Source of the DNA: an uncultured Porphyromonadaceae bacterium
Lineage (GTDB): Bacteria > Bacteroidota > Bacteroidia > Bacteroidales > Muribaculaceae
Direction of reading: 5' to 3'
Length of the DNA: 46,019 nucleotides
Assembly (NCBI GenBank): GCA_947177635.1
Contig: CAMWVQ010000015.1
Coordinates: 1 to 46,019 of the forward strand
Of the stretch, positions 17,063 through 25,742 are shown piece after piece; positions within the stretch are counted from its first letter, which is position 1; each line of letters begins with the position of its first letter. Below the pieces are notes generated by a model. The model ran no database searches, was not told the origin of the DNA, and saw nothing but the letters and a program-made list of their open reading frames with translations. Both the position numbers and the translations under genes were made by a program.

Positions 17063-19228
17063 TCAGGCGTAGGAATGGAGACCGCTCAGGAGATAATTGA
17101 CCCCGAAATATGTCATCAGCACCGACAGGAATGCCAGCATCAGGTAGATGTCAAGAGTGCGTTTTTTGCGGAACATCGGAAAGGAATCGGCGTGGAGGGG
17201 AAAAGCGTAGACCAGCAGCGTCACCAACGCCCATGTCTCCTTCGGGTCCCACCCCCAGTAACGTCCCCACGACTGGTTGGCCCACACCGCCCCCACAAAG
17301 ATTCCCGCCGCGAGGAGGAACACCGCCGGATAAAGCAGCAACTCAGGCTGCGACGTCGCGCGCTCCGGCCTGAGGAGGTTGGCAACAGACAGTATGGCGA
17401 TAATCGCCATCAGTGAATACGCCACCATCACCAGCAGGACGTGGATAGACAACAGCGGTGACGACAGCACAGGCATAAGATGGGAGACCGTGGAGGCTCC
17501 TCTCCCCATCATCGCCACCATAAGCGACAGGCCGCCGACTGTGAGGGCGGCATAGCCTGCCACACCTCCCCCCTTCCGGGTAAGGAACAGGAGGGCCAAT
17601 ACGACAGAGAGCCATCCCATAAGCAACATGGTCTCATAGCCGTTTGACAGCGGTATGTGTCCTCCCACATACCACCTCAGCCCGAGAATCCCGCTCATCC
17701 ATAGCGACAGCCCCGAGGCCACGCCGATGAAAACCCACCGCCGTTTCCCCCGGAAAATGAATCCGGCTATCCCGGCCATAAGGAGGATTACGCCGGGCCA
17801 AAGCGGACTGCCCACACGGTTGTAAAGCAGCTCCGCCTCAAGACGGCGACCTGAGGGGAGCGAACCCACAGGAGCCATACGCGACTGGAACTCACGCAGG
17901 CGCGTAATCTCATCATCGGCGTTTTTCCACTGCCGCCCGGCGATTTCGCGCGAGAGGCGGTCGAGTATGGTGGTGATGAATATGTAATCCTCCTCAGGAA
18001 TGTCAGACGGGGGACGGTCGGCGAATGAGAGCCATCTGACGGGAGCATCATACCCATCCCCCCGAATCGGGAAGATGTCGAAGGCCGCCCCGGTGCATGC
18101 CATCGTCACAAGGGCCACCCTTGAATCGGTATCGCGAAGCTTCCGGTCGGCGAGGTCTGCGGCCACGGCACACTCAAGCTTGTATCCTCTGTTTGAATAG
18201 AAATCCTTTATCGAGGCGAAGCGCGAGTCTCCGATGGAGAGGAGCCTGGCGGCTTCCTCCCCTTCCACCTTTATGAATGGTTCGTTTTTCCAGGAATCGT
18301 AATAGAAGAGCCACCCGGCCACCACCTGCTCGGGGGACAGGCCCCGGTATGAGTCTGACCCGTTGACTTTCAGGCAGAAATCGCGGGCCATCGTCTGGAG
18401 CGGCATCACCCGGCCTCCCCAGCAGACATTCACCTTCCCCAGCCTGGCGGCCAAAGGACGCGGTATGGTCTGAGGTACCGGGGTCGGCCCGGCGGAGGCA
18501 CAAACCGGCACAAACAGCAGCAAGACAACAGCCGCCACCTTACGCGACAACCGACTGGAACGGCTCCTGCGGGAGAAAAAGAATGCGGCCATCGAGACAA
18601 ACAGCAGAAGATACCCTCCATACGTCACCCCGATGCCCCACGGGTCGTATGAGACCGACAGCGTGGAGCTGCCATCACCCATCGAAGTCTGATAGAAACG
18701 GTAGCCCTGAATGTCAAGTATGTTGTTCATCGACAAGCGGTGGGAAGCGGTTTTCCCGTCAGCATCCGACACCATCACCACAGAGGCGTAATCCATCGGG
18801 GTCGGCGTACAGGGATAATACTCGATTTCCGTATGGTCGAGGGCTATCGAGAATGGCAACGGCTCCCATCCCCCCTCATCGAGGGTGAAGCCACTCGCGG
18901 GGGATTCCCCCTCCGAGAGGGTCAGTTTACCCTGCTTTCCCGAGAGGAATGTGACAGCCGCCCCAGCGAGGATGACCAGGAGGGCGACATGGAGACAGAC
19001 GGCAGGGACTGAGAGACCACGCCGACGCACCACGACATACGCCGCTCCGCACCCCGCCGTGACCGCCCACAGGGCAATCATCCAGGGGGAGTGATAGATG
19101 GCGGCGAAGGCCACACCGCTTCCGGCGACCCTCTCGATCAAAGTAGCCGCGACGAGAGCGACAGTGAGCAGGGCGGCTGTCCCGAAAGCGAGGTCACGCA
19201 ACAGACGGCTGTTTGATTTCAATCTCAT
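17063..19228 (-). CDS. ccsA: Cytochrome c biogenesis protein, ResB-CcsA fusion (CcsBA)
   Basis: Exports heme and attaches it to apocytochrome c at the outer face of the inner membrane (System II). Residues 1-215 resemble ResB: hydrophobic helices and the segment GYRFYQTSMGDGSSTLSVSYDPWG. A periplasmic region of about 200 residues follows. The C-terminal 250 residues are CcsA, with eight or so helices and the WWD heme motif WANQSWGRYWGWDPKETWALV. The 721-residue fused form is usual in Bacteroidetes. It is the last gene of the series porin > imelysin > di-heme cytochrome > CcsBA, 72 bp after the di-heme gene. That neighbour, with two CxxCH sites, is its obvious client. Confidence 0.9.
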   Translation of the reverse strand: MRLKSNSRLLRDLAFGTAALLTVALVAATLIERVAGSGVAFAAIYHSPWMIALWAVTAGCGAAYVVVRRRGLSVPAVCLHVALLVILAGAAVTFLSGKQGKLTLSEGESPASGFTLDEGGWEPLPFSIALDHTEIEYYPCTPTPMDYASVVMVSDADGKTASHRLSMNNILDIQGYRFYQTSMGDGSSTLSVSYDPWGIGVTYGGYLLLFVSMAAFFFSRRSRSSRLSRKVAAVVLLLFVPVCASAGPTPVPQTIPRPLAARLGKVNVCWGGRVMPLQTMARDFCLKVNGSDSYRGLSPEQVVAGWLFYYDSWKNEPFIKVEGEEAARLLSIGDSRFASIKDFYSNRGYKLECAVAADLADRKLRDTDSRVALVTMACTGAAFDIFPIRGDGYDAPVRWLSFADRPPSDIPEEDYIFITTILDRLSREIAGRQWKNADDEITRLREFQSRMAPVGSLPSGRRLEAELLYNRVGSPLWPGVILLMAGIAGFIFRGKRRWVFIGVASGLSLWMSGILGLRWYVGGHIPLSNGYETMLLMGWLSVVLALLFLTRKGGGVAGYAALTVGGLSLMVAMMGRGASTVSHLMPVLSSPLLSIHVLLVMVAYSLMAIIAILSVANLLRPERATSQPELLLYPAVFLLAAGIFVGAVWANQSWGRYWGWDPKETWALVTLLVYAFPLHADSFPMFRKKRTLDIYLMLAFLSVLMTYFGVNYLLSGLHSYA

Positions 19229-19300
19229 TGTTTGACTGTTAGCCGCCGACTTGCCGGCTTGTCATCCGCAAGCCGACGGCATATAAGGGTATTTGACAGA

Positions 19301-20935
19301 TCAGATGGCGTCAAGGAAAGTGATGACCGCATCACGGTCGGCCTTCGGGAGGAGACGGAATTTCTCAACCGAGAAACGTGCGTCGCTCTGCGGGGAGACT
19401 CCATGCCACATCACAGCTTCCATGGTGGTTCTCGCGCGGCAGTCGTGGAGACGGTCGGCGGTGGCCGAACCGGTCACACGCTGATGGAGTCCGCGCCCCC
19501 AAAGCGGGGTTGTGCGACACCAGCCGGTGCGGATGTCGTTGGTCATATGAAGCTTGTGCTGCACCATGTCGGTATAAGGCCAGATGGTCTGGTAGGGGTA
19601 GCGGGGCAACTCGTTCCCGGCGAAGAAACGGGCAGGGTCACGCACATTGTCGGCTCCGGTCTTCCAAGAGGGACGGTGGCAATAGGCACACCCGATTTCC
19701 TCGAAAACCTCCTTGCCACGGGTTACGGCGGGATTGTCGATGTCGCGGACAGCAGGGACAGCCAGACCACGGTGCCACACCATCAGGTCGGTATATTCCT
19801 CGTCGGTCATCTCCACATCAAGCTCCTTCGAGTTGAGGTAAGCCAGGATACGGCCCTCTATGTCGCCGTTCCACCATTCGGGGTGCTTGCGTCCGGGGTC
19901 GATGGTCGACAGGTAATCATCGAAACCGGCCTGCACCTTGGGGTCTTTGGCGGAATAAGCCGCCCAGGTTCCGGCCCCGTCGAGATAATGGTAACGGCGG
20001 TCTGAACGGGTCACATTCGTGATGTTCCAGATTGCGTTTGCCCCGGCGGCATCCTGGAGCGGCCCGCGCGAGAGGGCGTAAGTGAAACGGCGCGGATAGG
20101 GGGTGCCGTCACCCTGGAGGGAGTTGGCATACTGGCTCTTCCACTGCCCGTCGGCGAAGAATGCCGGATTCAGGCCGTTGGGGAGGAAGCCGTCAGCCTC
20201 CTGCTGACGGTACTGGGCCAGCAGGTCGGCGTCGTCGATAGCGTCAAGCAGCCCGGTACCATATATTCCGATAGTGCTTTCAAGCCTCACAACATAAGAT
20301 TCGGGGAGGCGGTAGCCCTGGCGCACGACATAAATGGCATCCTCAGGCATCGTCACCTCGGGGTATTGCAGCTCGTAGGTTTCCCCGTCAGGGAAACGGT
20401 TGCCCCAGTCATCAGTCTGGTCGAGCCATCTGACCTGTATCTTGTTCTCATCCACGGGGGCCGAAAAGGGGGCCACGGCGTGGCTCTGCGGCATTCCGGC
20501 GAGCCAGCTCACATACCCGTCAGTCTCAGGGTTATAGACGACGAGGAGACAGCCGTTGCCTATCTGGTCGGTCTTGAACGCCCCCGCCTCGACACGCTTT
20601 CCATGGCCATAGCCGGGATGACAGTGGATGCAGGAGGTGCGGATATACACCGGGCCGAGGCCGGAGCGCACACCCGTGGCGTTAGACATGAAAGGCTTCT
20701 CGAAAATGGCCTCACCATTCTTGAAACTCAGGTAAAGCCCCGCCTCCTCGACAGCCGGCGCGGGCTGTTCAAGGGCGTTTGAGGTTGAGAGGAAAGCGGT
20801 GCCGAGTTCCCCTCCGGCATAATACCATTCAGGGAAATCAGTTCCTTTCTGTTCCTCATTCAGGATAGGCTCTTCATCAGAACAGGAGGGGAGCAGCGCG
20901 GCCAGCGGCAATGCGGCCAAAAACAGTTTTTTCAT
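19301..20935 (-). CDS. Di-heme oxidoreductase family lipoprotein (DUF1111-type, putative peroxidase)
   Basis: A 544-residue c-type cytochrome. It begins with a lipoprotein signal (MKKLFLAALPLAALLPSC, lipid-modified Cys18). Two heme sites are visible: CIHCH (Cys102, Cys105, His106) and CAYCH (about residues 414-418). The family (DHOR, or thiol oxidoreductase) is related to di-heme peroxidases. It is often encoded beside imelysin genes and has been proposed to handle iron or peroxide in the periplasm, but substrates are not established. The start lies 6 bp after the imelysin stop, so the genes are co-transcribed. CcsBA for heme attachment follows. Confidence 0.9.
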   Translation of the reverse strand: MKKLFLAALPLAALLPSCSDEEPILNEEQKGTDFPEWYYAGGELGTAFLSTSNALEQPAPAVEEAGLYLSFKNGEAIFEKPFMSNATGVRSGLGPVYIRTSCIHCHPGYGHGKRVEAGAFKTDQIGNGCLLVVYNPETDGYVSWLAGMPQSHAVAPFSAPVDENKIQVRWLDQTDDWGNRFPDGETYELQYPEVTMPEDAIYVVRQGYRLPESYVVRLESTIGIYGTGLLDAIDDADLLAQYRQQEADGFLPNGLNPAFFADGQWKSQYANSLQGDGTPYPRRFTYALSRGPLQDAAGANAIWNITNVTRSDRRYHYLDGAGTWAAYSAKDPKVQAGFDDYLSTIDPGRKHPEWWNGDIEGRILAYLNSKELDVEMTDEEYTDLMVWHRGLAVPAVRDIDNPAVTRGKEVFEEIGCAYCHRPSWKTGADNVRDPARFFAGNELPRYPYQTIWPYTDMVQHKLHMTNDIRTGWCRTTPLWGRGLHQRVTGSATADRLHDCRARTTMEAVMWHGVSPQSDARFSVEKFRLLPKADRDAVITFLDAI

Positions 20936-20941
20936 GTCTAA

Positions 20942-22105
20942 TTACTGTCTGGAGAGTTCGGAATAGACTTTTTCGAGGGTCTCGACAAGTGTGTCACCGA
21001 CAACCTCAACGGCATTGGCGGCCTCAGCTCCGGAGGCATTGAGGGCGAACGGTTCGGGGATAGCACCAATCGCAGATATGGCATTGTCGATGGCCGCCCG
21101 CATCTCGGCGTCGAGAGCAGGGTTGACGCTGCGGATATAATCTGAAATCGAGGGGTCTCCGGCGATCGCGCCGCAGTAAGAGTTGCGTATCGAGCGGATG
21201 TTGTCCTGGAAGTCCTCGATGGAGTTGAGGCTGTAGGGAGACTCGATATAGTTGCGGTCATCAAGGGTGCTGCCGTTGTGGGGACGGCCGATTTTGGTGT
21301 TGCCGACCTCGTCGGCGATGTCGATGCAACCCTGGATGATCTCCTCGGCCACCTCCTGGAAGGTCTTGTAGATCGACCCGGCCTGACCGGCGTTGGCCAT
21401 CATCCAGCCGTGGTTCTTACCCTTGTCAAGGTCAGCTTCGTCGAGAATATCCTGCTTCTCGGAAGAGACAGCGGAGGTCCCGGCCCAGCAAGCCTCAAGA
21501 CACACACACTGGTTGCGGAGGTCTTCGGCCACCATAAGGAGGTATTTGATTTCCTCGGGGGTATAGTTGAGCGAATGATAGTTTGAGGTGCTGCCATCAG
21601 CCGAAAGCTCGAAAAGCATGTATTCGATGGAGTGGAAACCGAGCAGACCGTAGCCGAAGTTGTTGTCGAGGCTGTAATCCGCCCCGTTGCGGATTTCGGT
21701 CAGCAGGCGGTCCATCGCGGCCTTGTCAAGGGGCCAGGAATCGATATGGGGGTCGATGTTGTAGTCGGCGGCGGGGCCGAAGAGAAACGCCTCCGACAGC
21801 TCCCAGTAACGGCGCGATTCCTTCCAGGCATTCGCTGCGGCAGCGACATCGGCTGTGGTCAGCGAACCTTCGGCATGGTGGCGGCTTATGGTCTCGCAGT
21901 TGTCATACAGCTCTATGGCGGCGTCGGCCATCCCCTTGTAGGTGGGAAGCACGGTATGGTCCACATAAGCCTCGGCTGCAGCCCGAAGGGTTGTTTCCTT
22001 TGCCGACTGTTCGGGTTCATCGGGGTTCCCGCTGTCAGAGCAGGAAGAGATGCCGACCGAGAGGAGAAGAAGAGGGAGGAGTCTGAAAGTTTTCTTGAGG
22101 TTCAT
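20942..22105 (-). CDS. Imelysin family lipoprotein
   Basis: A periplasmic or surface iron-uptake-linked protein of the imelysin (ICMP/EfeO-like) family. From the ATG at 22105 it has 387 residues with a lipoprotein signal (MNLKKTFRLLPLLLLSVGIS, then SC, Cys22). An open frame extends 36 codons further upstream but overlaps the porin gene and lacks a signal sequence. The imelysin hallmark GxHxxE is present in LLGFHSIEYMLFE, and there are long helical stretches. It starts 25 bp behind the porin gene and ends 6 bp before the di-heme gene. The shared operon suggests that iron or heme is handled together by these products; the direct ligand is not proven. Confidence 0.9.
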   Translation of the reverse strand: MNLKKTFRLLPLLLLSVGISSCSDSGNPDEPEQSAKETTLRAAAEAYVDHTVLPTYKGMADAAIELYDNCETISRHHAEGSLTTADVAAAANAWKESRRYWELSEAFLFGPAADYNIDPHIDSWPLDKAAMDRLLTEIRNGADYSLDNNFGYGLLGFHSIEYMLFELSADGSTSNYHSLNYTPEEIKYLLMVAEDLRNQCVCLEACWAGTSAVSSEKQDILDEADLDKGKNHGWMMANAGQAGSIYKTFQEVAEEIIQGCIDIADEVGNTKIGRPHNGSTLDDRNYIESPYSLNSIEDFQDNIRSIRNSYCGAIAGDPSISDYIRSVNPALDAEMRAAIDNAISAIGAIPEPFALNASGAEAANAVEVVGDTLVETLEKVYSELSRQ

Positions 22106-22130
22106 ATAAGGATGTTTTGTTGTTTGACGA

Positions 22131-23450
22131 TTAAAGGAACCAGCCGGAATAGGCCACACCGAGCGACACCGAAGGCTCGTTGTTGTATTTGCGGTCAAGC
22201 AGCCCCACGGCATACTCCCCCTTTATGACAATCTGGGGGATAGGGTAATAGTTGAGACCCACGGCCACACGCTGGCGGCCACACCAGTCGTAGTCGAGGT
22301 CTCCACCCTGCATCTTGTACATGGAATCGTAATAGTCGTAACGGCCGAACAGGTAGAGACGCTGATTGGCGGCGCGGAGTTTCGGCGACAGCGAGAAGAA
22401 GTCATACCCCGCCTCCACACCGGTGGAGATGGCGTCTGAGGCCACCTTCTGCTTCTTGGAGGGTGACTTGCTCGACATGTTCATGTTGAAAGAGGAGATA
22501 TGCTTCGCGTCGCTGAGATGGCCGTAGTCGAAATGCCCACGGGCGAGGAAACCGTAGCCCTCGTAACGGAAATCGAAGGTGCCGATGGTGACAGTGCCGT
22601 GCACACCGTTGTTCTTCTCGCTCGAAGTCGGGGCCATGGTGTTGCGGAAAGAATTGCCGACATATCCGGCCAACGAGAGCCGGAGCCCCTTGACGGAGGT
22701 GTTGTCGACGCGGAACGCCCCGGCGTAGACGTTTGCGATTTTGTATTCATACGGAGAGGCCGAACCGTCGTGAATCCACCCCTGCGAGCCGAACCGCTCG
22801 CTGTCGAGTCCGGGCATGAACATCACCTCATACCGCCAGGCGCCGGCCTTTCCCCAAAGCGAGATACCGATTTCGTGCCAGGTGCAGGGCATGATGGTGT
22901 TCTCCCCCTCCGGGCGGTAGACCCCGAAAAACTCGGTCGGCATATGATGTGAGTTGGTCTGCCCTACCGGCACCACCATCATACCGGCCCTCACATTCAG
23001 CTGTGGCATGAAGGATTTCTGAATCCAGAACTGCTCAAGGGCTACCTCGCCGCCCCTTTCGACCTCACTTTCATATTCGCCACCTTCCTCATTCTCAAAC
23101 TCCACGGCCGATTCCGTGCCGCCATGCTCGAATTCGATTTCGGTGCTCATCGACCACCCTTTTCCGAAATCATAACCGATGAAAATCACGGCATGGGGGA
23201 TGTCAAAACGTCCGTGGCTCGGGGCGTCGCGGTATTGGTCGGGGGTTATGTAACGGAGGTAACTGTCGCTGTAAAAGTTGCGGGTCATCGCAACCTCACC
23301 GTATCCTCCGACATGGAGGCGGCTTTTCCAGGTGTTTTTAACTTTTGAGGACAGAGCCGTGGTGTCGGCCACCTCCGGGTGGGCAGAAGCCATCGGTATG
23401 CAAGCCGCTGAGAGGGAGAGCATTGCGGCAAACGCGAAATGTCTGGTCAT
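22131..23450 (-). CDS. Outer-membrane porin-like beta-barrel protein
   Basis: From the ATG at 23450 the protein has 439 residues, with a signal peptide (MTRHFAFAAMLSLSAACIPMASA). A barrel-like sequence of alternating aromatic and polar strands follows (for example LHVGGYGEVAMTRNF, VIFIGYDFGKGWSMSTEIEFEHG, LNVRAGMMVVPVGQTN, RQRVAVGLNYYPIPQIVIKGEYAVGLL) and ends in the typical C-terminal aromatic residue pattern (YSGWFL). It resembles phosphate-selective or general porins of Bacteroidetes; the substrate is unknown. An upstream extension of the frame to 23642 has no signal peptide and overlaps divergent promoter DNA, so it is rejected. It is the first gene of the imelysin operon, driven by TAACTTTG at 23483-23490. 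Confidence 0.85.
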   Translation of the reverse strand: MTRHFAFAAMLSLSAACIPMASAHPEVADTTALSSKVKNTWKSRLHVGGYGEVAMTRNFYSDSYLRYITPDQYRDAPSHGRFDIPHAVIFIGYDFGKGWSMSTEIEFEHGGTESAVEFENEEGGEYESEVERGGEVALEQFWIQKSFMPQLNVRAGMMVVPVGQTNSHHMPTEFFGVYRPEGENTIMPCTWHEIGISLWGKAGAWRYEVMFMPGLDSERFGSQGWIHDGSASPYEYKIANVYAGAFRVDNTSVKGLRLSLAGYVGNSFRNTMAPTSSEKNNGVHGTVTIGTFDFRYEGYGFLARGHFDYGHLSDAKHISSFNMNMSSKSPSKKQKVASDAISTGVEAGYDFFSLSPKLRAANQRLYLFGRYDYYDSMYKMQGGDLDYDWCGRQRVAVGLNYYPIPQIVIKGEYAVGLLDRKYNNEPSVSLGVAYSGWFL

Positions 23451-23482
23451 GATAATTCTTTGCAAACTGTGAAAATATGTTG

Positions 23483-23490
23483 CAAAGTTA
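23483..23490 (-). promoter_or_regulatory. Promoter -7 element of the porin-imelysin-cytochrome-CcsBA operon
   Basis: TAACTTTG on the minus strand is a perfect TAnnTTTG element, placing transcription start near 23476, about 25 bp before the porin ATG at 23450. Confidence 0.7.
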
Positions 23491-23620
23491 CGGGCACCTG
23501 TTAAAGCCCGCAATCCTCCAATTCGGGTAATTTTCTCCTCCTCATCCACCTGGAAGACCACCATCACATACCTACTTTTGACTATTTCCTCCCTGATGAA
23601 GACTGGCCGCCCATTATATT

Positions 23621-23650
23621 TTGCCACAGGAAGGATTTTCATTAAATTTG
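23621..23650 (+). promoter_or_regulatory. Promoter of the esterase lipoprotein gene
   Basis: TTTG at 23621-23624 and TAAATTTG at 23643-23650 are a well-spaced -33/-7 pair. The ATG at 23672 lies 22 bp further. This supports that start over the more upstream in-frame one at 23621. Confidence 0.65.
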
Positions 23651-23671
23651 CATCATCTTAAGAGACAAGCC

Positions 23672-24661
23672 ATGAAAATATCAGACACCATGAGAATCTG
23701 CCTGCTCCCGCTTTTGGGCGCAATGCTGGGGATGGGATGCTCCCGGCAAGACAAGACAGCTGTCGACACAGACGAAGACACCGGAAAATCACCATTGCAG
23801 GTGGCTTCGGCCGGGCATATCGACCGTCATTACATATACTCTCCGGAGATGGGTGACACCATCACTGTCGACGTCTGGACTCCGGAGGGGTATCCGGCGG
23901 CTGACGGCCACCGCTATCCGGTGATATACATGCACGACGGCCAGAACCTCTTCGACGCCTCCACCACCTGGAACCATCAGTCATGGGAAATGGACTCCGT
24001 CACCTCGGCCCTTGTGGCCTCGGGGGAAATCGAGGCTCCGGTGATTGTCGGGGTGCACAGCGTGGCCGCCACACGCACAGGAGACCTTATGCCTGAGAAA
24101 GCGAAGGATTATATCAAGGGGACTCCTGACTCCACCCTGCGCCGGTTCCTGGAGGAGACACCTATTAGAGGCAACGCCTACGCGGCCTTCCTGGTCAAGA
24201 CCCTGCGTCCGGCGATGGATTCGGTTTACCGCCTGACCGCCAACGCTGATTCCACCTTCGTGATGGGGTCGAGCATGGGTGGCCTGATGTCGATATACGC
24301 CATGTCGGAACATCCCGATGTCTTCGGGGCCGCAGGCTGCCTGTCGACCCACTGGGTAGGGACCCTCGACGGCGACCCTGCATTTCCCGACGCGATGTAT
24401 GACTACCTGGCGGAGAAAATGCCCCGCGACGGCCGCCACCGAATCTATTTCGACCATGGGACCACCTCAATCGACAGTCTTTACGGCCCGTCGAACGAGC
24501 GTATGGTGGAGCTCGCCCGGTCGCTCGGCTACAGTCTGACACCTTCCCCCGGAAGCAGCCGTCCCTCGCTCGACAATTTCGTGGATGAGGGTGCGGGCCA
24601 CGAGGAACGTTACTGGGCGGCGCGTGTGGCCCGGCCGTTGCGCTTCCTCCTGGGCAAATAA
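23672..24661 (+). CDS. Alpha/beta hydrolase-fold esterase lipoprotein
   Basis: A 329-residue predicted lipoprotein (signal MKISDTMRICLLPLLGAMLGMGC, lipid Cys23) of the putative esterase family (Fes/esterase D-like). The nucleophile elbow GSSMGG has Ser201 as the catalytic serine. YPVIYMHDGQNLFDASTTW is the oxyanion-side segment common to the family, and the His is likely in DEGAGHEERYW near the C terminus. Relatives cleave siderophores or acetyl and feruloyl esters; nothing here decides between them. It is divergent from the imelysin operon and has its own promoter at 23621-23650. The proximity to iron genes makes a siderophore esterase role conceivable but unproven. Confidence 0.85.
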   Translation: MKISDTMRICLLPLLGAMLGMGCSRQDKTAVDTDEDTGKSPLQVASAGHIDRHYIYSPEMGDTITVDVWTPEGYPAADGHRYPVIYMHDGQNLFDASTTWNHQSWEMDSVTSALVASGEIEAPVIVGVHSVAATRTGDLMPEKAKDYIKGTPDSTLRRFLEETPIRGNAYAAFLVKTLRPAMDSVYRLTANADSTFVMGSSMGGLMSIYAMSEHPDVFGAAGCLSTHWVGTLDGDPAFPDAMYDYLAEKMPRDGRHRIYFDHGTTSIDSLYGPSNERMVELARSLGYSLTPSPGSSRPSLDNFVDEGAGHEERYWAARVARPLRFLLGK

Positions 24662-24731
24662 CCCCGCCATTATGGCCAACGCGAGGCGACGTCCCCCCTT
24701 CCAGCGATTTTGCAATTTCTCCGGATTTCCG

Positions 24732-24739
24732 TAATTTTG
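24732..24739 (+). promoter_or_regulatory. Promoter -7 element upstream of the truncated MATE gene
   Basis: TAATTTTG matches TAnnTTTG, with TTTG at 24709-24712 spaced 23 bp upstream. It would drive the MATE remnant at 24860. Confidence 0.5.
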
Positions 24740-24859
24740 TATGCCGATTCCAAGCAGCGTTTTGTAATCCTCATCGGAGGGCACTGTTGATTGACGGATA
24801 AGATGACTGGGTGAAACCTCGATTCTGTTCGGCGATACTCATGTCCAATCCTTATCATT

Positions 24860-25262
24860 ATGAAACGAGACTCTATTGACTTGGGGAAGGCAGAAATCCC
24901 CGTATTGTTCAGGAAATACCTGTTGCCGACATTGTTCGGCATGCTGTCATTGTGCGCCGTGACGGCGACAGACGGCATATTCGTCGGACGCGGCATAGGC
25001 AGTGACGCGCTGGCGGTCTCCGAGGTGCTGACCTCCCTGTCGATAATCGGGTATTACCTCCGTCAGCGTCAGCACCGTTAAGGTTGGGGGGGTCAGCGAA
25101 GTGGCGACGAACCTATCTTTACAGCCTGGTTGGCGAAACGCTTGTTTTATCAGGGAGAATGAAACCTGTCAACAGATTGAATCGCAAGATTTTTTTGAAA
25201 AACAGATATTGATGCTGAACAAACATTATGGCAACGCTGTTATGTTCTCAGTGTTTAACTGA
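24860..25262 (+). pseudogene. Truncated MATE-family efflux transporter with unrelated downstream coding tail
   Basis: Residues 1 to about 50 from the ATG at 24860 match the start of MATE transporters: LGKAEIPVLFRKYLLPTLFGMLSL and TDGIFVGRGIGSDALAV. The frame then ends at 25081, leaving one or two of twelve helices. In another frame, the stretch from about 25056 to the stop at 25260-25262 reads as a plausible coding tail (...LQPGWRNACFIRENETCQQI... to ...NKHYGNAVMFSVFN) that I do not recognise. The junction lies near 25045-25060. It looks like a gene cut by rearrangement close to the left end of the mobile element. The first part is secure; the second is tentative. Confidence 0.6.
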
Positions 25263-25266
25263 TTAT

Positions 25267-25467
25267 ATGGACCTGATTACACAAAACAGCATGCAATTGC
25301 TCGGCACTATGTCTGTCGGATGCAAGTACACCTATCGCGAACTCCAGAAAAAGAGCGACCTCCCGGAGACCCAACTGTGTTTTGCCATACTCAGCCTTAT
25401 CCGGGACGGCGTCATACACCAGTACCGCGACACCGACGTGGTCTACGAGCTTATCCCCCGCAGCTGA
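25267..25467 (+). CDS. Small winged-helix-like protein
   Basis: A 66-residue protein from the ATG at 25267 (an in-frame ATG at 25228 would give 79 residues but overlaps the preceding coding tail). The pattern TYRELQKKSDLPETQLCFAILSLIRDGVIHQYRDTDVVYELI looks like a short winged helix: a recognition-helix-like segment followed by a beta wing. No family can be named. It starts 5 bp behind the tail that ends at 25262, as if co-transcribed with it, and its codon use is host-like. Regulatory function is inferred only from the fold-like pattern. Confidence 0.5.
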   Translation: MDLITQNSMQLLGTMSVGCKYTYRELQKKSDLPETQLCFAILSLIRDGVIHQYRDTDVVYELIPRS

Positions 25468-25672
25468 CCCCGCCACCTCCTCATCCCCCGGAATAAATTC
25501 CAGAAAAGGTTACATCTATACAACCTTTTGTACCTTGTAAGCCTGTTAGATTAATAGGTAACATACCACTTTCATCCTAATATACCACTTAAGAAGTAGT
25601 ATATTATTTCAGACCATATTTTAAATCCGCTGACCCAATATTCTGCGTAGAAACGCTGGTTGGGGATAACGA

Positions 25673-25707
25673 AAAACCTCTGAAATACGCTGTATTTCAG
25701 AGGTTTT
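25673..25707. terminator. Strong hairpin terminator at the left junction of the element
   Basis: A perfect 16-bp stem AAAACCTCTGAAATAC / GTATTTCAGAGGTTTT (25673-25688 with 25692-25707) with a GCT loop and A/T tracts on both sides. It sits 20 bp left of the attL-like repeat, just as another hairpin sits left of the tRNA-Lys 3' end at the other junction. It may be the original terminator behind the tRNA before integration. Confidence 0.75.
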
Positions 25708-25727
25708 CTGCATTTTGACTTTCTGTC

Positions 25728-25742
25728 TTGTGACCCCGGAGA
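25728..25742. other. Putative attL: direct repeat of the tRNA-Lys 3' end
   Basis: TTGTGACCCCGGAGA is identical to 45965-45979, which covers the 3' end of the tRNA-Lys gene plus three flanking bases. GC-rich host-like DNA lies to the left and AT-rich cargo to the right. It is the expected scar of tRNA integration by the tyrosine recombinase at 44265-45494. Confidence 0.65.

Noticed and set aside
22106-22213. Longer imelysin start at 22213
   Set aside because: It would overlap the porin gene and place a non-hydrophobic stretch before the clear lipoprotein signal that starts at 22105.
23451-23642. Longer porin start at 23642
   Set aside because: The extension crosses the operon promoter at 23483-23490 and lacks a signal peptide; the ATG at 23450 begins one.
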